64,000 nt of DNA from Heterohyrax brucei (Eukaryota; Chordata; Mammalia; Hyracoidea; Procaviidae), in assembly GCA_028571685.1 (NCBI GenBank), contig CM053144.1, positions 97,928,171 through 97,992,170 on the forward strand. The letters are read 5' to 3'. Every line of letters begins with the position of its first letter. The first letter of the stretch is position 1. A program made the translations under genes and the position numbers. Positions 24,099 through 35,479 of this stretch are shown here, one piece after another. A model generated the notes under the pieces. That model did not search any database. It was not told where the DNA came from and worked only from the letters and a program-made list of their open reading frames with translations.

Positions 24099-25720
24099 AA
24101 GAGTTTAGATTAGATAGTTGCTAGAAATCTGGTTGGGTGAAATCGGTGATAGCACACATTAGAAACAAGAACAATATTAAGTGGACTTCAGCATAACTCG
24201 AGTACTCCTTCATCTTAACCCAATATTGCAAGGATAGAGTAGCTGGGGCAGGGGCCAGGGGACCATGGTGTTAGGTGAAATCGAGGCCAATTGGCACAAC
24301 TAGCGTTTTGCTAAGAGGCATCTCTGCACCCCACATTGGTGAGTGGCATCTGGGGTCTTAAAAGCTGCCAAGCTGCCATCCGAGGGCACAGGAAATGGTC
24401 CCAACTCAGCAGGAATGGATGCTCACCCAGGACCAAAATGACATGGGGTAAAGACAACCCAGAAGATAGAGAGACCCACATGAGTGGGTGCCTACATCAA
24501 CTTGGGACCGGAAGAACCGGATGGTGCCGGCCACCACCAGTGATAGCTGCGATGGAGCTCACTAAGTTGAGTGTCACTGGCAACACAAGAATAAAAAGGG
24601 AGGCACCCTGAGATCTCCACTAAAAGACCTCAGTTGATGGTCCAGCGGTTTCGGGGTTCCCTTGGGAGCATGGCCCCTGGCCTTGATGTTGCCCTTGTCC
24701 ATAAATCATAACTGAGGTCCACTCTTCAGACAGGAATGGATTGGACTTGGCAATGCAGAGTGACCATATATTGGATGCACTTTATGGTTCTATACATCTA
24801 TAGCATGTCATCCTGCTGACCTCTGGCTGGAGGAAGGAGAGTGGGTGGAGAGGAGGGGAAAGGAGACTGTTGGGAGGATGAGAAATGTATGGAGCAGAGA
24901 GGAATAGTGTGCTGTCACCGGACAGGGAGAGCAGTGTAAGCTGCACATAGGTGGGAATGTAAATTTATGCGAGAATGTACATTTTCACTCAGTCATACTA
25001 AATAAATAAATTAAATTAAAAAGAAAGAAAGAAAGACAGGCCCTAACAGGCTGCTGACCTCCAGATTCCTGGTTGTCTGAGTCTCTTTTCTTCGCCGACG
25101 CCACCCATCCCTTCATGATCCCAGACCCTGTCGAGGCTGGCCCCTGGCAGGGTGCACCCTGAGATCTCCATTAAAATACCACAACGATGGTCCGCAGGCC
25201 TCAGAGTTCTCCTGAGAGCACGGTCCCTGGCCCTGATGCTGCCCTGTCTATAAATCATAATGGAAGTCAACTCTCAGACAGGAATCAATTGGACTTGGTG
25301 ACACAGAGTGACCATATCATGTGTGCACTTTGTGGTTCAATGCATCTATAGGATGTCATCCTGTTGACCTCTTACTGGAGGCAGGGGAGTAGGTGAAGAG
25401 GAGGGGATAGGAGATTGTTGGGAGGATATGACATGTATGGAGCAGAGAGGAAGAGTGTGCTGTCACCGTGTAGGGAAATCAGTGGAAGCTGCATGTAGGT
25501 GGGCATGCAAATTTATATGGAAATGTACATTTTCATTCAATCATAATAAAAAAAAAAACCTATCAAGCTTTAGTCATATAATGTTATCATACCTATATGC
25601 ATTTCCTTAGCTTAAGTTAAAATTGAGCAAGTTAAATTAGAAAACTTAATACTGTTAGAAATACACAGTGATTAGAGATAGTTTATTAATAATCTTAAAG
25701 GCGAAAGAATTCACTCAGCC

Positions 25721-25882
25721 CAAACTAAACTCATTGCTGTCAAGTTCATTTGAATTCATAGCAACTTACAGGACACAGTAGAACTGCTTCATACAATTTC
25801 TAAGGTGCACTTAGAAAATTTTGAACTGCCAACCTTTTGGCTAGCAGCTGTAGCACCTAACCACTATGCCACTAAGATTTCC
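25721..25882 (-). mobile_element. AfroSINE, antisense
   Basis: It runs from 'caaactaaactcattgctgt' through 'tacaggacacagtagaactg' to 'ccactatgccactaagattt'. It is full length, short subtype and diverged. Confidence 0.85.
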
Positions 25883-26651
25883 CATTGGAACATGTGAGCT
25901 AAATAAGCTAGATATGTGCTATATCTCTCCATAACATGGACAATTCTTTACATATAATGAGGCATAAATTATAGAAAATACTTGTTTTTTTCTCCCACAA
26001 AACTGAGCAACAAAAATATGAAACAATTTCTTGCTATCAAACACTGCGTGTATCTTTGTGGGAGTTTCTGAGTTTATTACAAGTAGAATATCATTATCAT
26101 TTATTTTTTACTCTAGAGAATTTTACCAAATAGAAGATTTTGGGGAATATTCCACCATCCCCAAACAATTGCTGTTTTGTCTAATAGTACATCATTGTCG
26201 GTGAAGGACATATATATGTATGTATATGTATGCACACACAGACAGACACTCATATAAACACACACATCCTAAACAGTTTCACATGCAGTTACATTTGTCC
26301 TATGCACATGTTCTGGGTTAAACTATGAGTTTATTAAACTATGAGTTTCTTAAATTATGGCACGTGTTAATTTCAGAGAATTTACAACCTTCAAATTAGT
26401 AAATTTGTTATCATGCTCTGATTCAAATTAAATATGATGGTACCATCTGCACTGCTATAACACTGTTAATCCAGCAATTCTCTCACCCTATGTCAATAGG
26501 TAAAAATTTGTGATTGGTTTCTGAATTCTGCAAATTCCCATTCCCAGAGCAGGTCAGCTGGAAATTCCACAGTAAAATTTTAGTTTGATATTTTTGTTCT
26601 TGTCACTGTTAGGTTATTGGCTATTACTTTTTTAAATTTTATTTTTACTAT
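25883..26651. other. No recognisable gene; one TA/CA simple stretch
   Basis: A TATG/CACA microsatellite-like stretch lies at about 26208-26270. The phrase 'aaactatgagtttattaaac' is repeated imperfectly at 26320-26350. Nothing else is recognised. Confidence 0.5.
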
Positions 26652-26852
26652 TGTTTTATTTTGATTGAGTGAAAGTGTACAATTCACTTTAAATTTACAT
26701 GCCCACCTATCTGCAGCTCCTTCTGCTCTCCTTGCATGGTGACAGTACACTCCTCCTTCCTGTTCTATACATGTCATATCCTCTTAACAATCTCCTGTCT
26801 CTTTCTCTTCAGCCTCTCCACTGCCCTCTAGTAAGAGGCCAGTAGGATGACA
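26652..26852 (-). mobile_element. L1 3' UTR end (type A), antisense
   Basis: It reads in reverse like the ends of the 15-kb and 21-kb L1s: 'tacatgcccacctatctgca', 'catggtgacagtacac', 'gttctatacatgtcat', then 'aagaggccagtaggatgac'. About 200 bp remain, so it is strongly 5'-truncated. The expected T-run lies on the left at about 26628. Confidence 0.85.
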
Positions 26853-27561
26853 TAGGATATTATTATTTTTTAATTAAAAAAACAGTGATCATAGTCTATT
26901 GCTTCCTATATAGTTCAATATTTTATCAGAAGCCAAATCCAAATTCATTCCAGTTGCCAAATGGTTGCATCTTCCAGGGTGTGTCAAGTTACTAAAATGA
27001 AGTGGTAAGTATGTATACCACGGCCAAATGAAATGGAAACACAGAGATATTTAAGAAAATGCAAAGCATAGTCCTAAAGGAGGCATCATACAGCAAAAGA
27101 AGTGCTAGAGGCAAAGTTTGAGCACATCATCCTGTTCAACAGCTTCCCTGACTGAAGTCCTCATGCAAGAACCTCTTATGGAATGTAAGGACAAATCCAT
27201 GGAGAGATCCATAGGTTTCTCTGTAGATGCACTAAATTTGTCTCCCGAATTTAAAGGGAAAAAACACTGGGAACAATCAGGCTGAAAGACCATGTGGCTA
27301 AGATCTGGCAAAGCTGTGAGAGTCGCTTGATAGTAACAAAGAACATCTGCCAAAGTCCATCATGAGATGATTTATCAGAGTAACGATGAATTGCCCACAA
27401 TATTTTGGATACAATTTCTGAGAATAACAGAATACAGCCTCATCCATAGCTAACATAATTCTAGAAATAGTGCAAAGGCAAGGCATAGACTGAAACCATG
27501 CTCTGAGAAAATATTCGATCATCTTCAAATTGGATTTTATCCAATTGCTTCCATCTAATAT
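26853..27561. other. Anonymous stretch with overlapping minus-strand frames
   Basis: Two minus-strand frames of 82 and 76 residues overlap at 27105-27353 and 27298-27528. Together they could be a frameshifted coding relic, but I recognise no family in either translation and neither has a domain signature. They may be chance. Confidence 0.3.
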
Positions 27562-27731
27562 TTGGAAAGCCTAGTGGCATAGTGGTTAAGTGCTATGTCT
27601 GCCAACCAAAATATCAGCAGTTCAAATATGCCAGGTACTCCTTGAGAACTCTATGGGGCAGTTCTGCTCTGACCTATAGCATCGCTATGAGTCAGAATTA
27701 ACTCAAAGGCACTGGGTTTGGGGGGGGGGGG
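27562..27731 (+). mobile_element. AfroSINE, sense, with G12 in its tail
   Basis: The head 'tggcatagtggttaagtgct' is well preserved. The copy proceeds to 'gctatgagtcagaattaact' and 'ggcactgggtttg', then a run of twelve G at 27720-27731 in place of the usual T/G tail. It is full length. Confidence 0.92.
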
Positions 27732-29420
27732 TTGGTATTATGTACATTTACAGATAACATACTTATTTTCTGAAAACTTATATGTATATGTCACTCTAGC
27801 TAATCCAGCTAACAATGAGGGGCCACCTACTGGGCATTATTTGGGGACTAACGAAGAGCTTTCCTCTTGCTCAAAGATTTTGCTATCATCATTATGCCGA
27901 AAGCCTAAAAACTTGCAAAGAATGTTACCAGAATGAAAAAGCTGCACCAATAGGCTGAAGATCTGTGGGGAGTTCTACTACTTTCTCACTGATCCGAGAT
28001 CCTCAGGACAATAAGGTAATAGTTGCAGCATTAAGAACTTACATCCAGATCCATGAAAACCAAATTCTCCCAAATGTCTGCAGCCATTAACTGTGAGCCG
28101 CTCTTCATATATATTTTTGTTCATTATCCTTTCACTTATAATTTTCCTCCCTGAAGGTTTAAGATTATAAAGATATGATTTATTCTATCACATTCCTCTT
28201 ACCAATAACATAAATCACTCAATTTGGGGGAGAACTATTTATCTATCTAGATATCTACATCTACATATATTAAACCATGGTTTAATTATGGTAAAGAAAG
28301 TACTATGTTGCACTGACCTTACGAGTGATAAACTCCTTGTAAATACCATGTCTAGAGGTGCATTAGAAGAAGGACATAAGAAACTCTTGCAATGCTAAAA
28401 TGACTATTGGTCTTAGCAATACGCCCCAAATAATATACTGATGGCTCCACAAAAGTTGCTCCTATCTCTTGTTCAGATTCCATTTTCTTATTTCTCATAT
28501 GAAAAATCAAGCCTCTTCATTGTTAACACAGTACAAGGACTGTTTTACAAGGCCGTTAGAATAAAGTACTTCAAGTGTATGACTCCCTGGCATTCTCAGT
28601 AGGTTGCCTGGTTACAAGGAGTCCAAAGGCATAGGATTCTTTATGGTAAATAACTAATTAGTGAGACAAACCACAGAGGAGTTGGACAACTGGAGTTGAT
28701 CAATAAAAATTCTGTTTCATGATTGGAATGGTATAATAAATAATGCAGTACCAAAATAACTTTCAATTCCTTAGACGAATAATTGAATAACATTAGGTTT
28801 TCTTCAGACTGTTCAGAAAACATCACTGCTGTCTCTAACATATTTTGTTGTAACTAAATTAACAACTAGCCTTGAAATGAATTGATCCACATCTAAATGG
28901 AAAGGAAAGTCAGCTCGGTTATCTGAAATAAACTAAGGCAATCAGAAGAATTTGGTTACTTGATCAAGCCTAAAAAACCTTGGGTCATGATTCTAGAGCC
29001 TCTCTCAGTCTCTCAGTTATTTTTTATTTTTCTCATATGTACTCAAAGTCAGTTTTCCACAAACTCCCATACATCTTTGCAACCATTGTCCTGACAATTG
29101 ATTCACTGTAAGACTCAAATATAAAGCAGGATAAAATTATGCTGGTGAATACACAAAAATTATCCCTCCACAAACAATGCTGTGAAAGAAAGGAAAGGGA
29201 ATCAGAATCAAAGCAACCGACAACCCTTAGATACTTCAAGGGAAAGACACATATATAGATTAGTGTGGTAAATCAATACCCATTAAGAAATTCGGGGATA
29301 GCCACTAAAAAGTAACATAAAATATATATAGCTTCTATTCCAGCAGAGAAAAAAAAAAAAAAGAGAAAGAAAATCTGGCCAGTCCAATGCAAGGAAGGAA
29401 AAGAGAAAAAAGCAAACAAA
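27732..29420. other. No recognisable feature
   Basis: Anonymous AT-rich sequence. Short ATCTA/TATC runs lie at about 28239-28270 and an A15 run at about 29348. Confidence 0.45.
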
Positions 29421-29530
29421 ACGCGTTCTCGTTGATGGCACTGCAGCCAGCTTGCACAGCCGCTCCACGGCTCTTCGGTGCCTACTACGCCCGTCTCCTT
29501 TCGGCTCCACATTCAGTTGCTTCACGTGAG
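29421..29530. other. Isolated CpG-rich spot with E-box and possible exon-like frame
   Basis: Ten CpG dinucleotides fall within about 108 bp in otherwise CpG-poor DNA. A CACGTG E-box lies at 29523-29528. On the + strand an ATG at 29435 opens thirty codons rich in Ala, Leu, Ser and Arg with no acidic residue (MALQPACTAAPRLFGAYYAR and on), in the style of a mitochondrial presequence, followed directly by a GTGAGT donor-like site after 29525. The minus strand is also open here. This may be a small promoter or first exon, a decayed retrocopy or chance; I do not recognise a gene. Confidence 0.35.
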
Positions 29531-31146
29531 TTGTTTCAAATGCACCGTGTGGAGAGGACTTGTACCAGGAAAATCAATAAAGATTATAAATTAGGACTTT
29601 TTTTTCCCAGACAGCCAGTTTTAAACAGTTACCAGCACGTGTCTCCATATAAGAAGTAGGAAATATGATTATTGGTAAAGATAACAGCAAAATATAGTTT
29701 GGTTACATTAATATGTAACAAGTCTTTAAGCCAAAATAATATTTTTTGGGAAACTGAAGAATATGAGAAAAAAAGTCATGGTAATAGTGTGTCAGCCTTG
29801 AGCCTATGTATGATTAACAATAAAGTCTTAACTTACATAAGCAAAATAACAATTACATGAATATTATAAACATACTATATATATATAGTTAGTAATACAT
29901 GCATCTACAATAAGAGTCAAGGATAAATATATAGTAAGTATCAACATTAGAATATAGGAGGGAGGAAAAGGAATCAGTGAGAAGCATGAAAGGGATCTAT
30001 CCATAACAATTTATTTTCTAGAAACATATACATAAAGGAAAAAGCAAATATTAACACTTATCAATTTGTTAAGATTTACTTTTTGGCATTTTAAAAACAT
30101 ATTATGACCTGGATGTCCTATTTGTTTAAAAATACCAACATAAAAAGCTGACTAGGAGATCAGGAATGGGTGACACTGAGCAGAGACAACTCCTTTAAGG
30201 AATTTGGCTTTGATGGAGCAGTGGTTACGAAGTGAGTGGCACGAGGTCAAGCAAAGGTAACTTTATAAAGTGTGAACATGCTTAGGTGTAGAGGGAGGTG
30301 ACCTAATAAAGAAATTAAACAACAACAACAAAAACCTTTATGATATTGGACAAAAAGAATAGAGTTTATACAGACAAGGTCCCGGTGGCATCAGGATACA
30401 CTGAATCAGAGCACAGGCTAGAAGACAGCAGTTGCTTGCTATAAAAGGTGTGCATACATGTTGTATCCTTTCACCATAGCTTTTCTATCTTTATGCACCT
30501 ATTACACAACCGGAGGAGATGCTGAATGTAGATCACCACATTGCTAGTAAATATGAGTTCACTGTAAAACTCCTTATGTGCAGCAGATGTATACTCTTAC
30601 TTTCCTAATCCTACCATAAATTAGTATAACCAAGCAACAGCTTTTTGGGATGATCTAGAAGCAAGGTTCACAAAGAATAGAAGGCGTAACTCATCAGATG
30701 CTATCTGATGTTCAAGGCAGCTGCAAGATTGAGAGTCTAGGCAAAAGTTACAGTCCTATATCCTTGTTCCCTTTTCCTTAGCCTTTTTCATTTTTCTTTC
30801 TAATACCCTACTCTCTCCTATGGGAATTTTGCACCAATTTGCATACAATGGTAATAACTCTGTTGAAAAGATTGTGAGAAGAACAAGGTAGAGCAGTTAA
30901 ATGTCTTAATCCCCTAACGATATCGTTGTCTTTTTGTCAATGTGGTCATAATCTGGAAGCAGCAAAAGGAGCCACTAAGATTCTAATCTCACATATAGTC
31001 TTTATATCTGTGAATTTCTATTTGGAAAAATACAGACAAGGTAACAAGCTTAGGGTAAATCCAATTTTCATCACAGGAGGTAGACAGGGAGCCATTCAAA
31101 TAAATGTTTCAAGACTAGAGGTAGCAAAGAACTCAGTGAAAATACT
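29531..31146. other. No recognisable feature
   Basis: AT-rich anonymous sequence with a TATATA run at about 29875-29890. No repeat family or gene that I can support. Confidence 0.45.
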
Positions 31147-31366
31147 CAAAACCAAACCAAACCTAACCCACTGCCTTTGCATCAATTCTCACTCATAGAA
31201 ACATTACAGACAGAGTAGCACTGTCCCATAGTGTTTCAAAGAAGCACCAGACGGATTTGAACCACCAGTCTTCTGGGCGGCAGCCACAGCACTTAACCGC
31301 CACAGCACTTAACCGCCACAGCACTTAACCGCCACAGCACTTAACCACCACAACACCAAGGTTTCC
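31147..31366 (-). mobile_element. AfroSINE, antisense, with an expanded head
   Basis: It runs from 'aaaccaaaccaaacctaacc' through 'ttcaaagaagcaccagacgg' to 'caacaccaaggtttcc'. The inverted head is lengthened by a 16-bp unit present four times at 31284-31347. Confidence 0.92.
31284..31347 (-). repeat. Four 16-bp tandem units inside a SINE head
   Basis: The unit ccacagcacttaaccg is repeated at 31284, 31300, 31316 and 31332; the last copy ends in a. In SINE orientation the unit is the A-box side of the tRNA-like promoter (ggttaagtgctgtgg), so this copy carries four tandem A-box-like blocks. Confidence 0.95.
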
Positions 31367-32221
31367 AAAAATATTTAAGAGAGAGAAAACAGGATTTGAG
31401 AGGACAGAAAACACATTCTCAAAGTAGAGTAAGAATAAGTGGAGAAAAAAAGTGGCCCAAGGAATTTTCATTTGGGGTACCAAATTAAAACAGATGTGAA
31501 ATGTTGTAGGTTTATTTCACAACTTAATGATAAGATAAGACCATGGTTATCTCTTATTAACAAATTCACTGGCCACTAAATTTTCCATCTAATCTTTTGT
31601 GTTGTCTCTATACCTCCAGAAAGGATGAATTCCATAGAATCACAAATTCTCCAAATATTTCACCTGTTGATCAGGATTCTTCTATAAAATCTTTGATCCA
31701 AATGTTCAGTAATGATAGCTAGGGGCTATCATTTTTTCTTGTCTCATGGTAAAGTAGACAGTTGTTCATGGAGGCAATTAGCTGCACATTCTGTTTCTTT
31801 CTATTCCTAATGCTCCTTCTTCTGTTGTTCCACATGAATAGAGGTCAATTATTGTGCAATAAAAGGCTGTTTGTAAACTTTTAAAACCCAAGCACTGTAT
31901 AATGAATGGGGAGGTAGAACAGAAGCAATAAACACAATACCAGGCCAGTTTACTAGGCTGTTTGGGATTCATGACCCTAAAGCTCCAAATTAAGAAATCA
32001 GCACCTACAAGTTGTTGGGCTGTACATAAGCAGCTTCAGCAGCTATTCTGTTGTTGATGGTGTTGTAAAGATCACAGATCCTGGTCCAGAGTTTCAATCT
32101 CATTTTTACTCTAATGATTTCTTTTCTATGCAGTCTACTGATAAAAAGTGATTTTCTCCTTTATGCCACAAGTATCTGATATTCTAGGAATGCTATTAGA
32201 TATAATTTTAACATAAGATCA
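31367..32221. other. No recognisable feature
   Basis: Anonymous sequence with no supported repeat or gene. Confidence 0.45.
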
Positions 32222-33577
32222 TCTATGCCAAGAAAAGTAGAAGACAGTGATCTGGCCAACTGACTGGAAGAGATCCATATTTATGCCTATTCCCAATAAA
32301 GGTGACCCAACCAAATGCAGAAATTATTGAACAATATCATTAATATTACATGCAAGTAAAATTTTAAAATATCATTAAAATATGACTCCAACAGTATATT
32401 GACAGGAAACTGTCATAAATTCAAGCCAGATTCAAAAGAGGACTTGCAATCAGGGTCATCATTGCTGATGTCAGACAGATCTTGGCTGAAAGCAGGGAAT
32501 ATCAGACATATGTTTATCTGTGTTTCATTGACTATGCAAGACATTCAACTGTATGGATCATAAGAAGTTATGGATAACACGCAGAGGATGGGAATTCCAG
32601 AACACTTAATTGTGCTCACAAGAAATCTGTGCATGGATCGAGAGGCAGCTATCTGAACAAAACAGGGGGACACCACATGGTTTAAAGTCAGGAATGGTGT
32701 ACATGAGAGTTGTGTCCTTTCACCATACATTTTCAGTCTGTATACTAAGCAAATAGTCCAAGAAGCTGGACTATATGAAGAAGAACAAAGCATCAAGATT
32801 GGAGGAAGACTCATTAATAACCTGTATTATGCAGACACAACCTTGCTTGCTGAAAGTGAAGAGGATTTGAAACACTGATGAAGATCAAAGACCACAGCTT
32901 TCAGCAAGGATTGCACTTCAACGTGAAGAAAACAAAAATTCTTACAACTGGACCAATAAGCAACAACATGATAAATGGAGAAAAGATTGAGGTTGTCAAG
33001 GATTTCTCTTTACTTGGTTTCACAGCCTAGGTACATAGAAGCAGCAGTCAAAAAATCAAAAGACACATTGCACTGGGAAAGTCTACTGCAGAGATTTTTT
33101 TAGAGTGTCGAAAAGTAAAGCTGTCTCTTGAAGACTAAGGTATGCTTAATACAATTCATGGTATTTTCAATTGTATCATATGCATGTGAAGGCTGGACAT
33201 TGATTAAAGAAGACAAGGAAAGAATTGACATCTTTGAATTGTGTTGGAGAAGACTATTGAATGTACCATGCACTGCCAAAAGAACAAACAAATCTCTTCT
33301 GAAAATACAACAAGAGTGCTCCTTGGACGCAAAGGTGGTGAGTCTGTGTCACACATACTTTGGACATGTTGTCAGGAGGAATCAATCCCTGGAGAAGAAC
33401 AACATGATAAAGCAGAGGGTCGGTGAGCAAGAGGAAGACCTCAACAAGATGGACTGATTCAGTGGCTGAAACAATGGGTTGAAATTGTGGGCATGATGCA
33501 GGATGAGGCAGCGTTAAGTTCTGTTATGCACAGGGTCCCTATGAGTCCAAACCAGCTTGATGGCACCTAACAATAAA
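32222..33577 (+). mobile_element. RTE LINE, 5'-truncated, with broken RT frame
   Basis: The copy starts in the reverse-transcriptase region ('ttcccaataaaggtgaccca') and runs to the 3' end 'gatggcacctaacaataaac'. Fragments of the RTE protein are visible, including a block with GWTLIKEDKERIDIFELCWR at 33128-33457 and the HTYFGHVVRRNQSLEK block. The catalytic box near 32828 reads YYADTT, with an aspartate missing relative to YADD. Multiple stops and frameshifts are present. Confidence 0.88.
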
Positions 33578-34936
33578 CAAACAATCTAGGTTTGTAGTTT
33601 TCCTCCTTGATCTTCTGAAGAAATAAGACTATAACTTTTTCTTGTTCCGAATAGAAAGATACCAAAGCAAGATTGATGTGACGCTACTTCCAGAAGTAAA
33701 TCTTGCTGCTATGCTTTTTCAGAGGGATAAAAGCCATCATTCATGCCTGTCCTCTAAGGAAAGTATTGCCTACGAATTGAGACTTGAGATCTAGAAGAAT
33801 CAAGCAAAGCTATCAAGCTTTCTTTTTCTAGAAAACGAGAGTGTTGCCGCATGATCTCTGACTACTCTTTCAATTCCAATGTCCTACAATTTAGTGATTC
33901 TGTCTCTGTGACTACTTGCTCCAGTAAAATGGTGGCAATTATTCAATATCCTAAGGTAAAATCTTCAGAAACCATCAAGCTGCTTTTTCTAATAATAGGT
34001 GTTGGCTAGATATTGCAAAAGAGTTTATGTTGAGTCACAAAACTTCAGAGCTGGATTAGACAATTAGTAATCTAGTACCTTTTTACAAGAAGAACACAGT
34101 AGCCCACAAATGAATTAATGGTGTGCTTAAGGGAATATAACTGATGAATGATGCAACTTGGTTGTTTCCTTGTGTGCATTTAGGACTTGCTCTGATATAA
34201 ATATTTGTTGCATTAAATCAAACTGCTTTCTGGAAAGTTGGCGTATTTTAATATAATTGTATATTTTGGCTTGGCTGTATATTTTGTGCAGTTTTAAATA
34301 GAAAAGAAGCTTTTTAACATGGAAACTGAAAGAGGCTTCTTCAGAGCCGTTGTATATTTTCAATGTATAATTACATCCAAGCGCCTACAGTGGTTGTGGC
34401 CAGTTTATTTCTGATTATATGTAGGAGGTCATTGGCTTGGGTGAGAAAATTGCTGTGTTAAAGATTGTGTTCTTCTCTTTCAAAAGAGGTTATGGTAGAG
34501 ATGCCTTACTGGAATAAAATCTGAGACTGGTTCTGTGCACAATGTAATCAAATTGATTCTGTCTGAAGGGCTTTCAAATCAATAGTTAAACTTATGAATT
34601 ACAGATAGTTTCTGATAGTGATACTTTCCTATTATTGATTGCTTTATAAGCCATGATAAAGTAGACTAGGTACTAAAATAATACCATAAAAATTATTTCT
34701 TCTTTTAAACTTGAAATTAGTGATTAAACAATGATTCTGATTTTACAACTCTCTGAAATATTTAGATTTTTAGGCAACTGTGAAATTTATCTTTCATGCA
34801 TGTATTAAAGTAAAAGTTATGCAAAGAAATAACCTCTCAAAGTTTGACTGTATCAAAAAAGAACTATCTAGATCTTTTCCTTTAAGATTTCTTATGCTTA
34901 TTTCCAGTAGAATTTTAATTTCTTTTAAATCTTATA
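33578..34936. other. No recognisable feature
   Basis: Anonymous sequence. A possible MIR trace lies at about 34060-34120 but is too weak to call. Confidence 0.45.
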
Positions 34937-35479
34937 CAAGATCTAACATTAAGTCTGCAAGCTTAATTGTCCTAAGAGGTACATACCTCGTTTCTGAATA
35001 TCTCTGTGGCCGCCTTCAAAACACTCCTGTTAGGAAGCTGTTCATCAATGCCAGCCAGCACCTAATTCACCCTTCGAAACAAATTTGGAACTCTTTCTGG
35101 AATGGCCTTTGCACAAGGTGGCATAGTGTCAAGTTCATGAACTTAATGGTATAGTCGTTTGTGAAGGAGTTTTTAGCCAATAAACAAATAATTGTACTGG
35201 AATATCTTCCCTACTCACCTGACCTGGCCTCCAGTGATTTTTTTCCTTACTTAAAGATAAAGTAAATATTGAAAGAAAGACATTTTGATGCCATTCAGGA
35301 CATCAAGGGTAATATGAGGACAGCTCTGATGGCCATTCCAGAAAAAGCATTCCAAAATTGCTGTGAAGGGTGGACCAGGCACTGACATCAGTGCATAGCT
35401 TCCCAAGGGAAGTACTTTGTAGACTGATCTACTTAGGATAGTATCTGAAATGTAAAGCATTCTGGGTCTTAATTTTGTT
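34937..35479 (+). mobile_element. Inverted-arm mariner derivative, copy 1
   Basis: A TA dinucleotide (34935-34936) precedes a mariner right end in inverted orientation (CAAGATCTAACATTAAG). The inverted arm covers the last ~165 bp of the mariner to 'tctggaatggcc' at about 35104. About 50 bp corresponding to the mariner left end follow, also inverted. Then comes a sense arm from 'gtttgtgaaggagttttt' (35154) through the C-terminal transposase region to a second right end near 35479, followed by TA. The junctions are the same as in the 52.2-kb copy. It encodes nothing intact. Confidence 0.75.

Larger units (their letters stand above)
21055..25021 (+). mobile_element. Inner L1 LINE with a large internal deletion
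   Basis: The element starts with the intact-looking 5' end 'gggggtgcagtcaaggtggc', comparable to other mammalian L1 starts, and ends in an A-rich tail near 25021. An imperfect target duplication, 'aaaaatgaagaaag' at 21041-21054 against a GAAAG-rich copy ending at 25035, flanks it and restores LTR continuity. It has a 5' UTR with tandem units, an ORF1 with a premature stop, only the first part of ORF2, and a full type A 3' UTR. An internal deletion of several kb removed most of ORF2 at about 23990. Confidence 0.88.
20158..25149 (+). mobile_element. LTR of the same family as 4.45 kb, split by an L1
   Basis: The pieces are 20158-21054 and 25036-25149, about 1,011 bp together. The LTR begins TGCCGAGG and ends CTGGCA. 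It is flanked by a perfect 6-bp duplication, GGGTGC, at 20152-20157 and 25150-25155. It aligns with the 4452-5514 LTR throughout, for example 'ggcatatttttagc', 'ggcacaaggat' and 'tccccacaggaagagataa'. The break falls just after the TATA-like 'tgtataaaaaatgaag' at about 21036, where the inner L1 inserted. No internal provirus is present. Confidence 0.88.
15064..25558 (+). mobile_element. Outer L1 LINE, split by an LTR
   Basis: The element consists of 15064-20157 and 25150-25558, about 5.5 kb once the insertion is set aside. In order it has a 5' UTR, an ORF1 remnant, an ORF2 remnant and a 3' UTR of type A, with an A-rich tail ending at 25558. The 3' UTR breaks at 20157 and resumes at 25150 after the duplicated hexamer GGGTGC, and the order of the rejoined halves agrees with the intact 3' UTR of the inner L1 at 24330-24990. 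ORF2 also has its own deletion at about 19875. Both reading frames are dead. Confidence 0.9.

Noticed and set aside
31284-31347. CRISPR-like array
   Set aside because: The units are head-to-tail without spacers and lie within a SINE in a mammalian genome.
34780-35154. 124-codon + frame as a gene
   Set aside because: It runs from anonymous sequence into the inverted arm of the mariner derivative; the end is antisense transposase sequence.
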